NCBI GenBank assembly: GCA_043228905.1
Contig: JBHGNT010000006.1
Coordinates: 868,001-932,000 of the forward strand
Direction of reading: 5' to 3'
Source of the DNA: Azolla caroliniana
Taxonomy: Eukaryota; Polypodiophyta
Length of the DNA stretch: 64,000 bases
Every line of letters starts with the position of its first letter. Position 1 is the stretch's first letter. The translations under genes were made by a program, and so were the position numbers. Below, in pieces: positions 48,526-58,856 of the stretch. Under the pieces are notes generated by a model that saw only the letters and a program-made list of their open reading frames with translations, did not search any database and had not been told where the DNA came from.

Positions 48526-48847
48526 AGGAGTGATCATGAATGTATATTTGGCTATTAAGTGTAACTACATTCCGCTTGTAACAAATCGAGTAATATAAAA
48601 GCATGTGTTTTGAATTCTTATGATTTCTAAAAAATCGTTTCTTATAAAATAACATTGGTTGTAAAGTTTGTGATATAAATTGAGAATGTATCTTTTTGAA
48701 ATTCGTCTTTTTTTAGTTACTTCTAAATCACGAAAATAGTGGATTTTTAACCTTTTTCATAGTATGTTTGAACATGTATGATACTGGTATCAATGTGTTT
48801 TGTAAAATCATTGAAAAAGCCCTAAAATTTCCCTTATCCTTCCATTT

Positions 48848-48883
48848 ATGCGCGATCCTTCCACTTGTGAACGCGAACGTGTT
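48848..48883 (-). repeat. Right terminal inverted repeat of the giant element
   Basis: Inverse of the left TIR, ends GAACGCGAACGTGTT, followed by the TSD TTCG at 48884-48887 and then by copia LTR sequence. Confidence 0.92.
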
Positions 48884-48983
48884 TTCGTAGTTACCTAGAT
48901 AGAATCTAGTTAAAAGTGTTGACTATAACGCCTTAAATATGACCTTGTACTTAAGTGGGATATTCTAGATCCTCCACTCCCAA

Positions 48984-49510
48984 TGTCACGGACACACCAA
49001 GCGCGGACTAGGACGGAACACAGATGATGGGGCTATGAGCGACGGATGAACTTGGAGCTAGATGTGATGAGGCTAGGAACTCTAGATGTTGTGAGCGATA
49101 GGAGAAGTTGAAGACAGAAATAAAGATTAAGGAGGCAAAGATGAGGCGAAATGAGAATACTAGATTGATGTGTCAATGACTGGTGTTAAATCCCTTGAAA
49201 GGAACCAAGGAGGTTACCAATATTTATACAAGTTCTAAGATTGAATATCTCTAGAATATACCCGAGAAATATCTCTAGAATATACCCGTCTAGAATACAC
49301 CATAGAATATTTCTATCTAATATACTAAATGCTCTAGAATATTCTAGAATGTACTTTATGCTCGAATAACATATATAATAGTAAACTTTTATACACAAGT
49401 ACATGCTCATATCGAAATTGTTAGGCATGATGTCTTGTAGATGTGAGGTTGTAGGTTCAATCCTCTTCAATCCTCACTAACTACATATTTGATGTCAATG
49501 TGTCGTGACA
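48984..49510 (-). mobile_element. Solo LTR (527 bp) of a gypsy-related family
   Basis: Starts TGTCACGGACAC and ends GTGTCGTGACA; the flanking TSD is CCCAA (48979-48983 and 49511-49515), confirmed by the uninterrupted 3' LTR of the host copia. TG...CA ends and a 5-bp TSD mark a solo LTR. Read on the minus strand it resembles the gypsy 3' LTR at 54521: TCTAGAATATTCTAGAG phrases, a TATA-like TTGTATAAATA, and a tRNA-like B-box sequence in antisense near the start. Confidence 0.8.
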
Positions 49511-49736
49511 CCCAAGTACATTTAATATAGGACTATATTCTCCTCACACATGAGATCTATATATACCTAATTGATGATGCTAATTTAATATATAGTTAAT
49601 CATCCCCCATCTTGTGTTGTTCATAAGTGTACTTCTCTCTCCCTTCCTCTCACACACATATCACTTAATCTTTCACTTAACTTAATCACATAATTAGGTA
49701 CTAATTAACCCATAGTTAATTACCTCATTCTTAACA

Positions 49737-49747
49737 TGGTATCAGAG
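49737..49747 (+). promoter_or_regulatory. tRNA-Met primer-binding site of the copia element
   Basis: TGGTATCAGAG directly after the 5' LTR end TTAACA at 49736. Confidence 0.85.
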
Positions 49748-49854
49748 TGTGTGGTTTAGAAAATCCACTAAGCCCACCCGACTCCGTGATTGTGTGTTCA
49801 AGATGCCGACGACAAAATCCGGCTATCGGCTACCGTAGTGCCGCTACGTAGCAC

Positions 49855-50750
49855 GTGGACGCGATCGAAGGAAGAAAAGCAAAAGAAGAGAAGACACTAA
49901 TCAACATGAACACACAAATGGGTAGCTCGCTCCCTAGTGAAAAGCTAGACTGGAGCAATTATTCATCTTGGGAGTACAAGATGAACCAATACCTCGTCGG
50001 CCAAGGGTATTGGAGCTACATCAACGACACTCAAGAAAATAGACCAGACCCAAAGAACGCAGACTACTCAACATGGGAGCAAGCGGCGAGTCGAGTCATG
50101 TATTGCTTGGCAACATGTGTCCACAACCACATGCTTAGCCACATTCAAGACGCCAAGACGCTTAAAGAAAATGTTCGCCACCAACACGACCTCTCGAAAG
50201 CTTCAACTCCGACAAGAGTAGAACAACATTCATCAAGAAGATAGTGTCAGACTTCACCGCCAAGATAAAGAGCATTTGCCACTCGCTTGGCTCCATCGAC
50301 ATAAACGTCGACGAAGACGAGATGGTTCAAGTATGCTTGGGTGGCCTCGCACAACGATTCGATTACTTGAGGACGGTAATCCTAGCAAGGGAAAACCATC
50401 CTTCGTTCTTCGACCTTCAATCAATGCTAATGGTTGAATAGAACCACATTCGAACCAAGACCAAGATGTTGGAAGGACAAATGTTCTTCTTGAATTCAGA
50501 TGGTGGCCGAGAACAAGGTCGAGGCGGTAGAAGAGGTCGATTCGACCCATTACACGAAGGGAACTCAAACCTTCGACAACAAGACGGAAGCCACCAAGGA
50601 ACCATCGGAAGAAGGGGAAGCTTCCATGACGAACCAGGTTGGCAAACGTGGCCCATTGCTTGAAACTATTGCAGCAAAATCGGCCACCGCAAAGAGGAGT
50701 GTCGGAAAAAGAGAAGCGAGTCGGCTTCGACACGTTGATAACTCATAAAC
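49855..50750 (+). pseudogene. copia gag (frameshifted)
   Basis: Begins near 49855; a better start is probably the Met before NTQMGSSLPSEKL at 49906. It contains SWEYKMNQYLVGQGYW and SRVMYCLATCVHNHMLSHIQ, then frame changes near 50170 and 50244, DEMVQVCLGGLAQRFDYL, and a basic glycine/arginine-rich tail (GGREQGRGGRRGRFD) with a poor zinc-knuckle remnant NYCSKIGHRKEEC near 50665. The wording is nearly the same as that of the minus-strand gag at 32449-31814, so the two elements are of one family. A broken protease (FIDSGASHHMTSHE in shifted frame) follows at about 50868-50910. Confidence 0.85.
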
Positions 50751-51367
50751 TAGGCCAACAACTCCAAATACGAAGACTACGATGGTCTATTCATAATGAG
50801 ACATAGAGAAAAATCTATGACGGCTTCCAACTCCGCAAGCACCTCCAACTCGAAAGACGTGTGGTTCATCGATTCCGGTGCCTCACATCACATGACATCC
50901 CACGAATAGTGGTTCAGTGATTTGCGCACACCCGATCAACCCGGCGTCATAGAGACCGGTAACGACACCACACATCCCATTCGGCACATCGGCAATGTCC
51001 CATTCGGGAAAGAAGGCGAGCAAACTTGCCTCAAGAATGTCTTGCATGTGCCCACAATAACGAAGAATTTGGTCTCGGTCGGCCAAATCGTGGAGCAAGG
51101 CATGCAAGTCCACTTCAACAATGAAGGATGCTTCATTGAGAAAGATGACTGAATCATAACTGAGGGGTGGAGAGATGGTCGAATGTTCATCCTCGATTCG
51201 AACGAAGTGAAATTGGAAATGTACGTTAAAGGTATCAAAACCGAGACAAGCATCAAGTTGTGGCACAAAAGAATCAGCCACATAAACCTCCAACGACTTC
51301 AAGCTATGCAATCAAAGGGAGTCTTCATCGGACTTCCGACATTCGAGTCGTAACGAGTTGACCGAGT

Positions 51368-52693
51368 ATGCGAATCGTGTTAACTCGGCAAACACATCGA
51401 CTCCCATTCCCGAAGGAGAACTACGTAAGCAAAGGGCTCCTTGACATCATACACTCGGATGTATGGGGACCGGCTCATTCGCCGACGATCGGCAGATGCC
51501 GATACTACGTCACCTTCATCGACGACTACTCCCACTACACGTGGATCTTCCCAATGAAGAAGAAGAGTGAAGTGCTCTCCCACTTCCAAAAGCTCAAGGG
51601 TCAAGTCGAAAAATAAATCGGTCGGCACATTCGATGCCTACAATCGGACGAAGGAAATGAGTCCTTCTCCGATGAATTCACCTCCTACCTCCAAAGTGAA
51701 GGCATTCGGAGAGAATTATAGTGCCGACACACACCCCAACAAAATGGAGTAGCCGAAAGGAAGAATCGGCAAATACTCGAGGTAGCACATGCCAGGATGC
51801 ATGAGAAGCTCATGTCGAGTTTCTATTGGGCCGAAACGACATCCACGGCTGTCTATCTCATGAATCAATGCACCACCAATGGAGTGCATGAGATAACTCC
51901 ATATGAGCTCCTTGTCAGAAGGAAGTCGATCCTGTCACACCTCAAGGTGTTCGGAAGCATTGCGAATGTACGCATCCCGAACAAAAACTGACGGAAGCCC
52001 AACGTAAAGTCGGAGGAATGTATCGTCATAGGATACTCATTCGAGAAGAAGGCATACAAGTGTTATAACCCTTCGACTCGAGCGGTTTGGGTGAGTCGAG
52101 ACGTAGTCTTCGACGAATCGGCATCATGGTATAGGCCCGAGTTGACTCCACCTGACCCGACCGAGGAAGAGTTGAATGTCAACTCGAAGGATGACATTCG
52201 GCCAAGCCCTTCACCAAAGGACCGTCCAAGCTCTATCGAGCTAAGTGGACCACACGATCCTTCAATCCTTCCAAGTACGTCGCGGCCAAGTACGACCTTG
52301 GACAAAGGCAAAGGTAAGATGCCCGAATACGAAGTCGACCACCCCGACAATAGTGATTCGGATGTGTTAGATCCTTCACTAGACAGTGAGTTTGGTATAC
52401 CCACCTTGTGGACACCTAGAGTAAAGAAGGCACTCACATCGGCGAGCGAAAAACTTCGACGCTCATCTCGAGAGAAGAACCCTGTCACTTGGCTCAGCTA
52501 CAACAAGTACATGGCCCATCATTATGCCTTCACGATGAAGGTAATGGGTGAACAAGAGCCCGAGAGCTCTACAGAAGTGGCTCGTGACCCAGGATGGGTG
52601 AAAGCAGTCGACCCAAGCCTTCGTCATAGGCTTGAGGGGGAGGATTCGAAACTGCCACGAAAATACCGACGCCGACCGTCGCACAAAAGTTGA
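51368..52693 (+). pseudogene. copia integrase and linker, no RT
   Basis: Integrase blocks IIHSDVWGPAH (51450), YYVTFIDDYSHYTWIFPMKKK (51503-51565), LQSDEGNE in shifted frame (51640), PQQNGVAERKNRQ (51735) and VYLMNQCTTNGVHEITPYEL (51855) are followed by VFGSIANVRIPN and YNPSTRAVWVSRDVVFDES. Stops and shifts occur at 51615, about 51650 and 51990. After the acidic linker (SEKLRRSSREKNPV at about 52445) the frame ends at 52693 just before the purine tract: RT and RNase H are deleted. Confidence 0.85.
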
Positions 52694-52757
52694 CATCGAA
52701 AGCCGACATCGAAAGCCAGACAATGTCAAACGCCTCACACTTGAGCTTGAGGGGGTG

Positions 52758-53179
52758 TGTTGAGAGATCAAGCTCAACTTAATTTAGTTAGCTAGTCAAC
52801 CATTTAACTTCGTAGTTACCTAGATAGAATCTAGTTAAAAGTGTTGACTATAACGCCTTAAATAGGACCTTGTACTTAAGTGGGATATTCTAGATCTTCA
52901 ACTCCCAAGTACATTTAATATAGGACTTACATCCTTGTACCTATATTCATCTCACACATGTGCACCCTTGCACATGAGATCTATATATACCTAACTGTAG
53001 GTATTTTTGCATTTTGATGATGCTAATTTAATATAGAGTTAATCATCCCCCATCTTGTGTTGTTCATAAGTGTACTTCTCTCTCCCTTCCTCTCACACAC
53101 ATATCACTTAATCTTCCACTTAACTTAATCACATAATTAGGTACTAATTAACCCGTAGTTAATTACCTAATTCTTAACA
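52758..53179 (+). repeat. 3' LTR of the 35.8-53.2 kb copia element
   Basis: 422 bp, TGTTGAGAGATCAAGCTC to TTCTTAACA, uninterrupted. It serves as the reference that fixes the insertion points of the giant element and the solo LTR in the 5' LTR. Confidence 0.92.
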
Positions 53180-53184
53180 TCTGT

Positions 53185-54520
53185 TTCAACAAAACCCATT
53201 GTATGTTCCTGATGGTTCCCAAGTCTTACAACATTACCATGACACATCAATGGCCGGACACTTTGGATTTCGCAAAACCCTAGAATTAGTTTCTCGGCAA
53301 TATTGGTGGCGTCAACTTCATCATTTTATTGAGGAGTATGTTCGCAATTGTGATACATGTTGTCGATCAAAGAGTCCTCTGCCTTGATCATATGGCTTAC
53401 TATAACCATTTCCAATTCTTGAAAATCCTTGGATTTCATTACTGATCTCCCAGTTTCGAAAGGTTTTGATGCAATTCTCATGATGGTCAATTGACTTACC
53501 AAAATGGCACATGTTTTGCCATGTACAAACTCAACGTCTATTACTACTCAAGAGACGGTCGATCTTGTTATGTGGGAGGTATTCAGGCATCATGGTCTTC
53601 TGGATAATATTATTAGTGATCGCGGTCCACAATTCATCTCAAAGTTTTGGAAGCACATGTTCAAACTTCTCTGAATCTCAACTAAGCTTTCTTCGCGCTA
53701 TCAAACTGAGTGTATCAACCAGACTTTAGAGCAATATTTTCGTTGTTTCATCAACTACCAACAAGATGATTGGGTTGATTTTCTGCACTTGGTTGAATTT
53801 GCTTACAACAACTTAGTCCATTCTTCTACGGGATATTCCCCATTTTTCGCAAATACGGGTTGTCATCCTTGTTGGAAGATGAATGAGCATCCAGAAGTTC
53901 CTACCAACCCTAATGTTAAGGATCGTCTTAGTGGCCTCCAAGAAATTCACGCTACCATTCTCCACAATTTGCATGATGCTCAACTTACACACAAGAGGAT
54001 TGCAGATCGTCATAGCCTAGACTCCTCCAAAAAGTTTCGTGTTGGGGATCGTGTATGGCTCCTCCAACAAAACATCAAGACCACTCGGCCTTGCAGGTAA
54101 ATTGGATTACCAACGCTTTGGCCCGTACTTGATCACTAGTAAGATAAGTGATGTTGCATTTCGTCTTGGATTCCCTCCTCACATGCGTCTTCACCCGGTG
54201 TTTCATGTATCCCTTTTGGAACCTTACACCACAAGTTCAATTATGAGTCGTCTTACACCTCCCCCCCCCACCTATTGAGTTCTTGGAAGGACCAGAATTT
54301 GAGGTTTCTACCATACTCGATTCCAAAACCGTGCTCAACAAGTTGTATTACATGATTGATTGGTTAGGCTATACACCCATTAATCAAACTTGGGAACCTG
54401 CAACAAATCTTGCCAATGTTGTGGACATGGTCACCGAATTTCATTGCCAATATCCTCGTAAACCAGGTCCTAGTACAAACCATACTACCTGTGATACGTG
54501 TCATCAAAGAAGGGGGATAG
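53185..54520 (+). pseudogene. Ty3-gypsy chromovirus integrase and chromodomain, 3' part
   Basis: Resumes exactly after the copia TSD. The integrase zinc-finger domain reads HYHDTSMAGHFGFRKTLELV and CDTCCRSKSPLP (53230-53385), the core is badly frameshifted (SDRGPQFISKFW-like text at 53614-53650), and then come FAYNNLVHSSTGYSPFF (53798-53850), VGDRVWLLQQNIKT and LGFPPHMRLHPVFHVSLLEPY (54164-54225). A chromodomain follows: VSTILDSK, YYMIDWLGY and NQTWEPATNL (54300-54420). The chromodomain marks the chromovirus clade, whose integrase tail binds histone marks. Confidence 0.85.
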
Positions 54521-54950
54521 TGTCAGGATGCCACTCACATAATGGTATGATGCCTTGTCATGATGACACTCACATGATGCCTCAAAGGATTTGAACCCAC
54601 AACCTTGTTCTATATATGTCAAATCCTTGCCCATTATAATAGTATGTTTATATATATAATATAAAGAATATATAATCTAAATATACATAATATCATAAGA
54701 ATATTCTAGAGTACTCTGTATTCTATCAGTCTAGAGTACGCTATATTTGAGAACCTTCTAGAATACCCTATAGGGACTTATAAATAGGCATCTATTAATC
54801 ATCGCAAACCCAAATTGGTTCAACACCATTGTAGAGCTCCTTGTTTTGCCTACTCTTTGTAATCGATCTTATAGTGCAATATAATACTTTCCATTAAATT
54901 ATCTCTCCCTCTCTCTCTCTCTCTTTGATATGGAAGAAAAATCCAAGACA
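54521..54950 (+). repeat. 3' LTR of the gypsy element (right end not resolved)
   Basis: Begins TGTCAGGATGCC after the purine tract AAAGAAGGGGGA. It carries a B-box-like GGTTCAAATCC-type sequence on the minus strand (54585-54610), TCTAGA-rich phrases at 54700-54770, a TATA-like CTTATAAATAGG near 54778 and a CT-rich tail at about 54900-54925. The LINE begins close to the tail, and a longer CT tract follows the LINE at 58098, so the LINE may have landed within the LTR. Confidence 0.65.
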
Positions 54951-54954
54951 AAGA

Positions 54955-57900
54955 AGAGGACAATGAGGGGTGGCATGTTTGATTAAGAAGGAAATAGAAA
55001 AATATGTGTCAATCATAAAAAATGATGAACATAAATGTTACATATGGCTCAAAATAGAAACACCTAATGATTTGCCCACTTTTGTAGTTGGATGTTACAT
55101 TCCTCATCAAGATTCTAACTTTTATGCTTGTTTGGATAAAGATCAACCTTTTGCCAATCTAGAAGATGATATTGCTTATTTCAAATCCAAAGGGGAAGTT
55201 ATTGTCTTTGGTGACATGAATGCTCGTACAATAAGTTTCCAACTTGATTCACAAGATCTTTCATGCCACATATCTCAAGGATGCTAGAGGATATGCAAAT
55301 GTATAGCCGCTCTTCTAGCGATGAAAAAGATCCGGACCAATTTGGGAAGTTACTCCTACAAATGTGCAATAGTACCGGATTGCTTATTGCAAATGGTATT
55401 TCCTTATGGCCCAACACTAATGGTTTTACATGTAGAAAACACAACGGAAATAGTGTGATTGACTATGTGCGACTTTCCGAAGGTATTGTATACATAAATT
55501 CTCACTTGGTGAATGGACACCGGAATCCGATCATAGGCCTTTATGTATTGATCTCAAATGTATGCATAGGTTTGATTGTGAGAAGGCTATAGAAGATAAT
55601 AAACAATCGCACTTGAGCATGAACCTTAAGCGAGCACCCATGTATTCCAAGATGGTTGAGGATATATTACAAAAGACAAAGATACAACATGGTGCCACAC
55701 TAGAATGCAAAGGGGAAGCTTTCAAGAAAGTCATTCTCTCCTGTACAAACAAATGTTTTTCGACCAACCGCACATCTTGGAAATGCACCAAGAAACTTAG
55801 GAAAAAATGGTTTGATAAAGAATGTCGTGAAGCTCAAAAGTGCCTTATGGTTTTGGATGTAGTTAAGGATAAAGAGAATTACCAAAAGCATTTGCATGAG
55901 TATAAAAGGCTTATTCAAAGAAAGAGAAGAATATGGGAAGTTACTCAACAATTTATCCAAATGCAAGAGAAAGCACATGCATGTGCAAAATTTTGGGGAA
56001 ATCTAAAGGGGAAACGTGTTGAGACTTAACTTCATGACTTATCTATGCATTGTAAGAATTTATATGAGTTATCCCTTGCCAGAAAGATGATGTGTTATGG
56101 TTCTCTTTCACATATGCCTCCCTTCTTTACAACTGAAGATATATGCATAGGACTTAAGAAATTGGCCCCTCGAAAGGCAAGCGATCTTCAATGCATAAAG
56201 CTGAAATGCTCAAATGGATGGGAAAGGAAGCACATGTATAGATAAGCGACATGTTTAATGATGTATTGCAACATAGTATGTCGTACGATTGGACTACAAA
56301 TTGGATCAAACCTTTACATAAAGGTGGAGATATAAATAATGTAAACAACTATCGAACCATCATGGTTGGCTCATTAATGACAAAACTATTTGGATGTATA
56401 ATGGAATCAAAGATAAGTGTATGGGCTGAACAAAATGGTAAGAGAGCTTATGAACAAGCTGGCTTTCGAAAACACCATAGCACCATTGATCACCTTATCA
56501 CCCTTCGAGTATTAATGGAGGAAAGTCGCCTTAGAGGTAAAGGTTTATATTGTTTCTTTGTAGACTTCAAGAAAGCTTTTGATATGGTACCTTATGAGCA
56601 CCTTTGGAGGCGAATGGAAGGACTTGAGGTGCTAAGTGAATATATGCTTGCAATTTCCCGAATTTATGAGAAGGTTATATGTTGTGTACACATGAGAGAT
56701 AAACTTTTAGATTTTTTCAAAAGCACTATTGGTGTTAAGCAAGGATGCCCACTGTCATCAACACTATTTGGTCTATGCATTGATGAATTGGAAGAAATGG
56801 TTACCAAGTTTGCAAAGGAAGAATGTGTTGAAGAAGTTTCCATTGGGAATGTTGTGATTATGCTTTTGCTATATGCAGATGATGTAGTGCTTTTTGCAAA
56901 TACCTTAGGAGATGCACAAAAGCTTATGAAGGCATTGGAAAATTTCTGCATGCATACTACTCTAAAACAAAGATTATGCTTGTGAAGAGCCAAAAAAAGA
57001 AATAAACCATGCATTATGTATAACAATGACTCACTTGAATGTGTGGAAAGCTTCAAATATCTTGGCCTTGAAGTTCCTTCAAATCATAGATGGAATGAAT
57101 GTGCTACACGCCGCTTAGAGGCGGGTAAACGAGCATACTATGCATTTGAGAACACATGTAATCTTGGAGATATTAAGTGTTGGGTCCTCAAGAAATATCT
57201 TTTGGACACTTTGGTGACACCGGTTCTTCTCTATGGGGTGGAAGTATGGGGCGGTAGCATCCCTAAATCTATGTGCAAAGACTTTGAAAATGTTTAAAAA
57301 CATTTTCGTACAGAGTTTCGACAAGTTAAGAAACAAACGCCCTACACCCTCCTCCTCCTTGAGACGGGATCGCTACCCATTGAGATCATGGCCATGGAAA
57401 GGGTTGTTGAATACATGCTTAAGGTTCAAAAAAGTCCCTCACATCGACTTCCTAGAATTGCATGGGAAGCAAGCAAAAAGATCCAAAATACACATTAAAG
57501 CAAAATTTTGTGTTCCGATTGGATGCAAGATATAGAAAAATGGTTTGGTAGATGGGATGCGAGACATTTGCTTCATGATGCATCACTAGATTCCTCTGTA
57601 AATGAGGCCTTTTTGCAACGCCAATGTATCATGACATGGGACAAATGTGGAGGCTCACACTTCACACATTATACTACACATGTTGCACCTAACTACAAAA
57701 CCTTATTCTTTGTGGGACGGGGAAACCGTACACATCAATACATGTTAGAGCCCATACCGCTATCTGCCATTCGAACCATTGCTTCCATGCGACTTAGCTC
57801 ACATGCATTGCGATGTGAGATAGGGTGTTGGGGCACAAGTGATGACAGTGGTCGGCTATGCACACTTTGATACAATGCTCTACCTTTGATCATATTCGAC

Positions 57901-58043
57901 CATGCTTTCCACATCTCTTCCATCGAGCCCAATCCTTGCATGAAATCCTCTCACAACCACAATGTGCACTCTCGATTGCAACATTCATTGGTAAAGTTCT
58001 TGAACATCGAGAGTCACTACTCACTTCCACGCGTATCACGTGA
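54955..58043 (+). pseudogene. LINE (non-LTR retrotransposon): endonuclease and reverse transcriptase
   Basis: APE-type endonuclease: RGGMACLIKKEIEKY in two frames (54966-55015), VVGCYIPHQD (55090), VIVFGDMNART (55201-55233) and SVIDYVRLS (55455). The RT has NWIKPLHKGGDINNVNNYRT (56299-56358), EQAGFRKHHSTIDHLITLR (56452-56508), the catalytic Asp in FFVDFKKAFDMV (56557), GVKQGCPLSSTLFGLCIDE (56732-56788) and LLYADDVVLFA (56867), so the catalytic residues survive. The thumb-like C-terminus (LECVESFKYLGLEVP) continues to about 57300, and a degenerate cysteine/histidine-poor tail to 58043. Frame breaks occur near 54975, 55290, 55590, 56030, 56220, 56980 and 57295. No ORF1 is seen; it is 5'-truncated. 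Confidence 0.88.
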
Positions 58044-58095
58044 AATGTAATATTTTTGGTCTCATAAGTCATATTTGACCTCTAAAGACGATAAT

Positions 58096-58097
<2 letters not shown>

Positions 58098-58135
<38 letters not shown>
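58098..58135. repeat. (CT)n microsatellite
   Basis: Pure CT tract immediately after the LINE remnant. Confidence 0.85.
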
Positions 58136-58138
<3 letters not shown>

Positions 58139-58856
58139 ACCGACCGGTTAGTAGAGCTTCGAGCTCGACAAACCCACACACAGACTAGTGAGCCTTTGGT
58201 CGAGGGCACACAGGCTTCCTACGCGAGGAGAGGCCTCACCCTAGCTAGTCGAATGCATAGAGCAGAAAACCTACAACCCTTTGCTTCCCAATCCGGCAAC
58301 ACCTTCCCCTCTAACACGATTAATCCCCAAAATAGACTTCCTCCCTTCCATTTATAGCTCCAAGGAGAGGGGTGGGGGGGTTGATGTTACATCTATCGGG
58401 AACCGCACGCTCCCTATACGCAACGCTCGGCCACAACCGAACTTAGAATCATACACAGAAAACGGGAAATAAAACACGACACGAAGAAGAGACGAGTACA
58501 CAGGATGTTTACGTGGAAAACCCAAAAGAGGGAAAAAACCACGGTAGCCCACAGGCTACAAACTATCACTATGTTAGAATGTACAACAGTGAGTTCACAG
58601 AGGCAACGACCTCGTGCTCACAATCTTCGCCACAGGCGGCGGTTACAACAGAGGCAACGACCTCTTTCTTTCTCTCTCTCTCTCTCTCTCTCTATCTGTA
58701 CACAGTTATGCGCTCTCTCTCTCCTTGCACCAACAAGAATGACAACAGCTCAACTAAAAGTTTGCCCTAAGTCATATTTATACTAATATGACTTTTCGGC
58801 TATTTACAAATATAGCCTCGATGGACTCTCAGAAACATATTTACGAATATGTCTCT
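58136..58856. other. No gene seen; possible LTR or internal part of an unclassified repeat
   Basis: GC is higher than in the surroundings. It contains GTTTACGTGGAAAACCC (58508), a short direct repeat AGAGGCAACGACCTC (58598 and 58650), a CT tract at 58674-58692 and small frames that look random. Confidence 0.45.

Larger units (their letters stand above)
35895..48883. mobile_element. Giant TIR DNA element (12,989 bp) with DUF7869 and ParB-methyltransferase genes
   Basis: Both ends carry a 36-bp terminal inverted repeat starting AACACGTTCGCGTTCACA, with two mismatches (positions 19 and 30). The flanks repeat TTCG at 35891-35894 and 48884-48887, and the undisturbed 3' LTR of the host copia has a single TTCG at that point, so the 4-bp TSD and the limits are firm. 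Cargo: a minus-strand ParB-like plus beta-class DNA methyltransferase gene (36941-44014), a palindrome array (44515-44836) and a plus-strand DUF7869 gene (about 45739-48525). A smaller TIR element is inserted at 37827-41690. I know of no named superfamily with this combination of termini, TSD and genes. The DUF7869 protein is the best transposase candidate, by inference. Confidence 0.9.
35840..53179 (+). mobile_element. Non-autonomous Ty1-copia element hosting two nested insertions
   Basis: The TSD is TCTGT (35835-35839 and 53180-53184). The 3' LTR is 52758-53179 (422 bp, TGTTGAGAG...TTCTTAACA). The 5' LTR is in three pieces: 35840-35894, 48888-48983 and 49516-49736; together about 50 bp shorter than the 3' LTR because of small deletions near 49530-49570. 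The primer-binding site TGGTATCAGAG is at 49737. The internal part holds gag, a damaged protease and integrase, then goes straight to the purine tract GAGGGGGTG: RT and RNase H are absent, so it depended on another element. The two insertions in its 5' LTR are a 12,989-bp TIR element and a solo LTR. Confidence 0.92.

Noticed and set aside
55700-57056. Minus-strand frames over the LINE
   Set aside because: Antisense shadows of the RT and endonuclease region.
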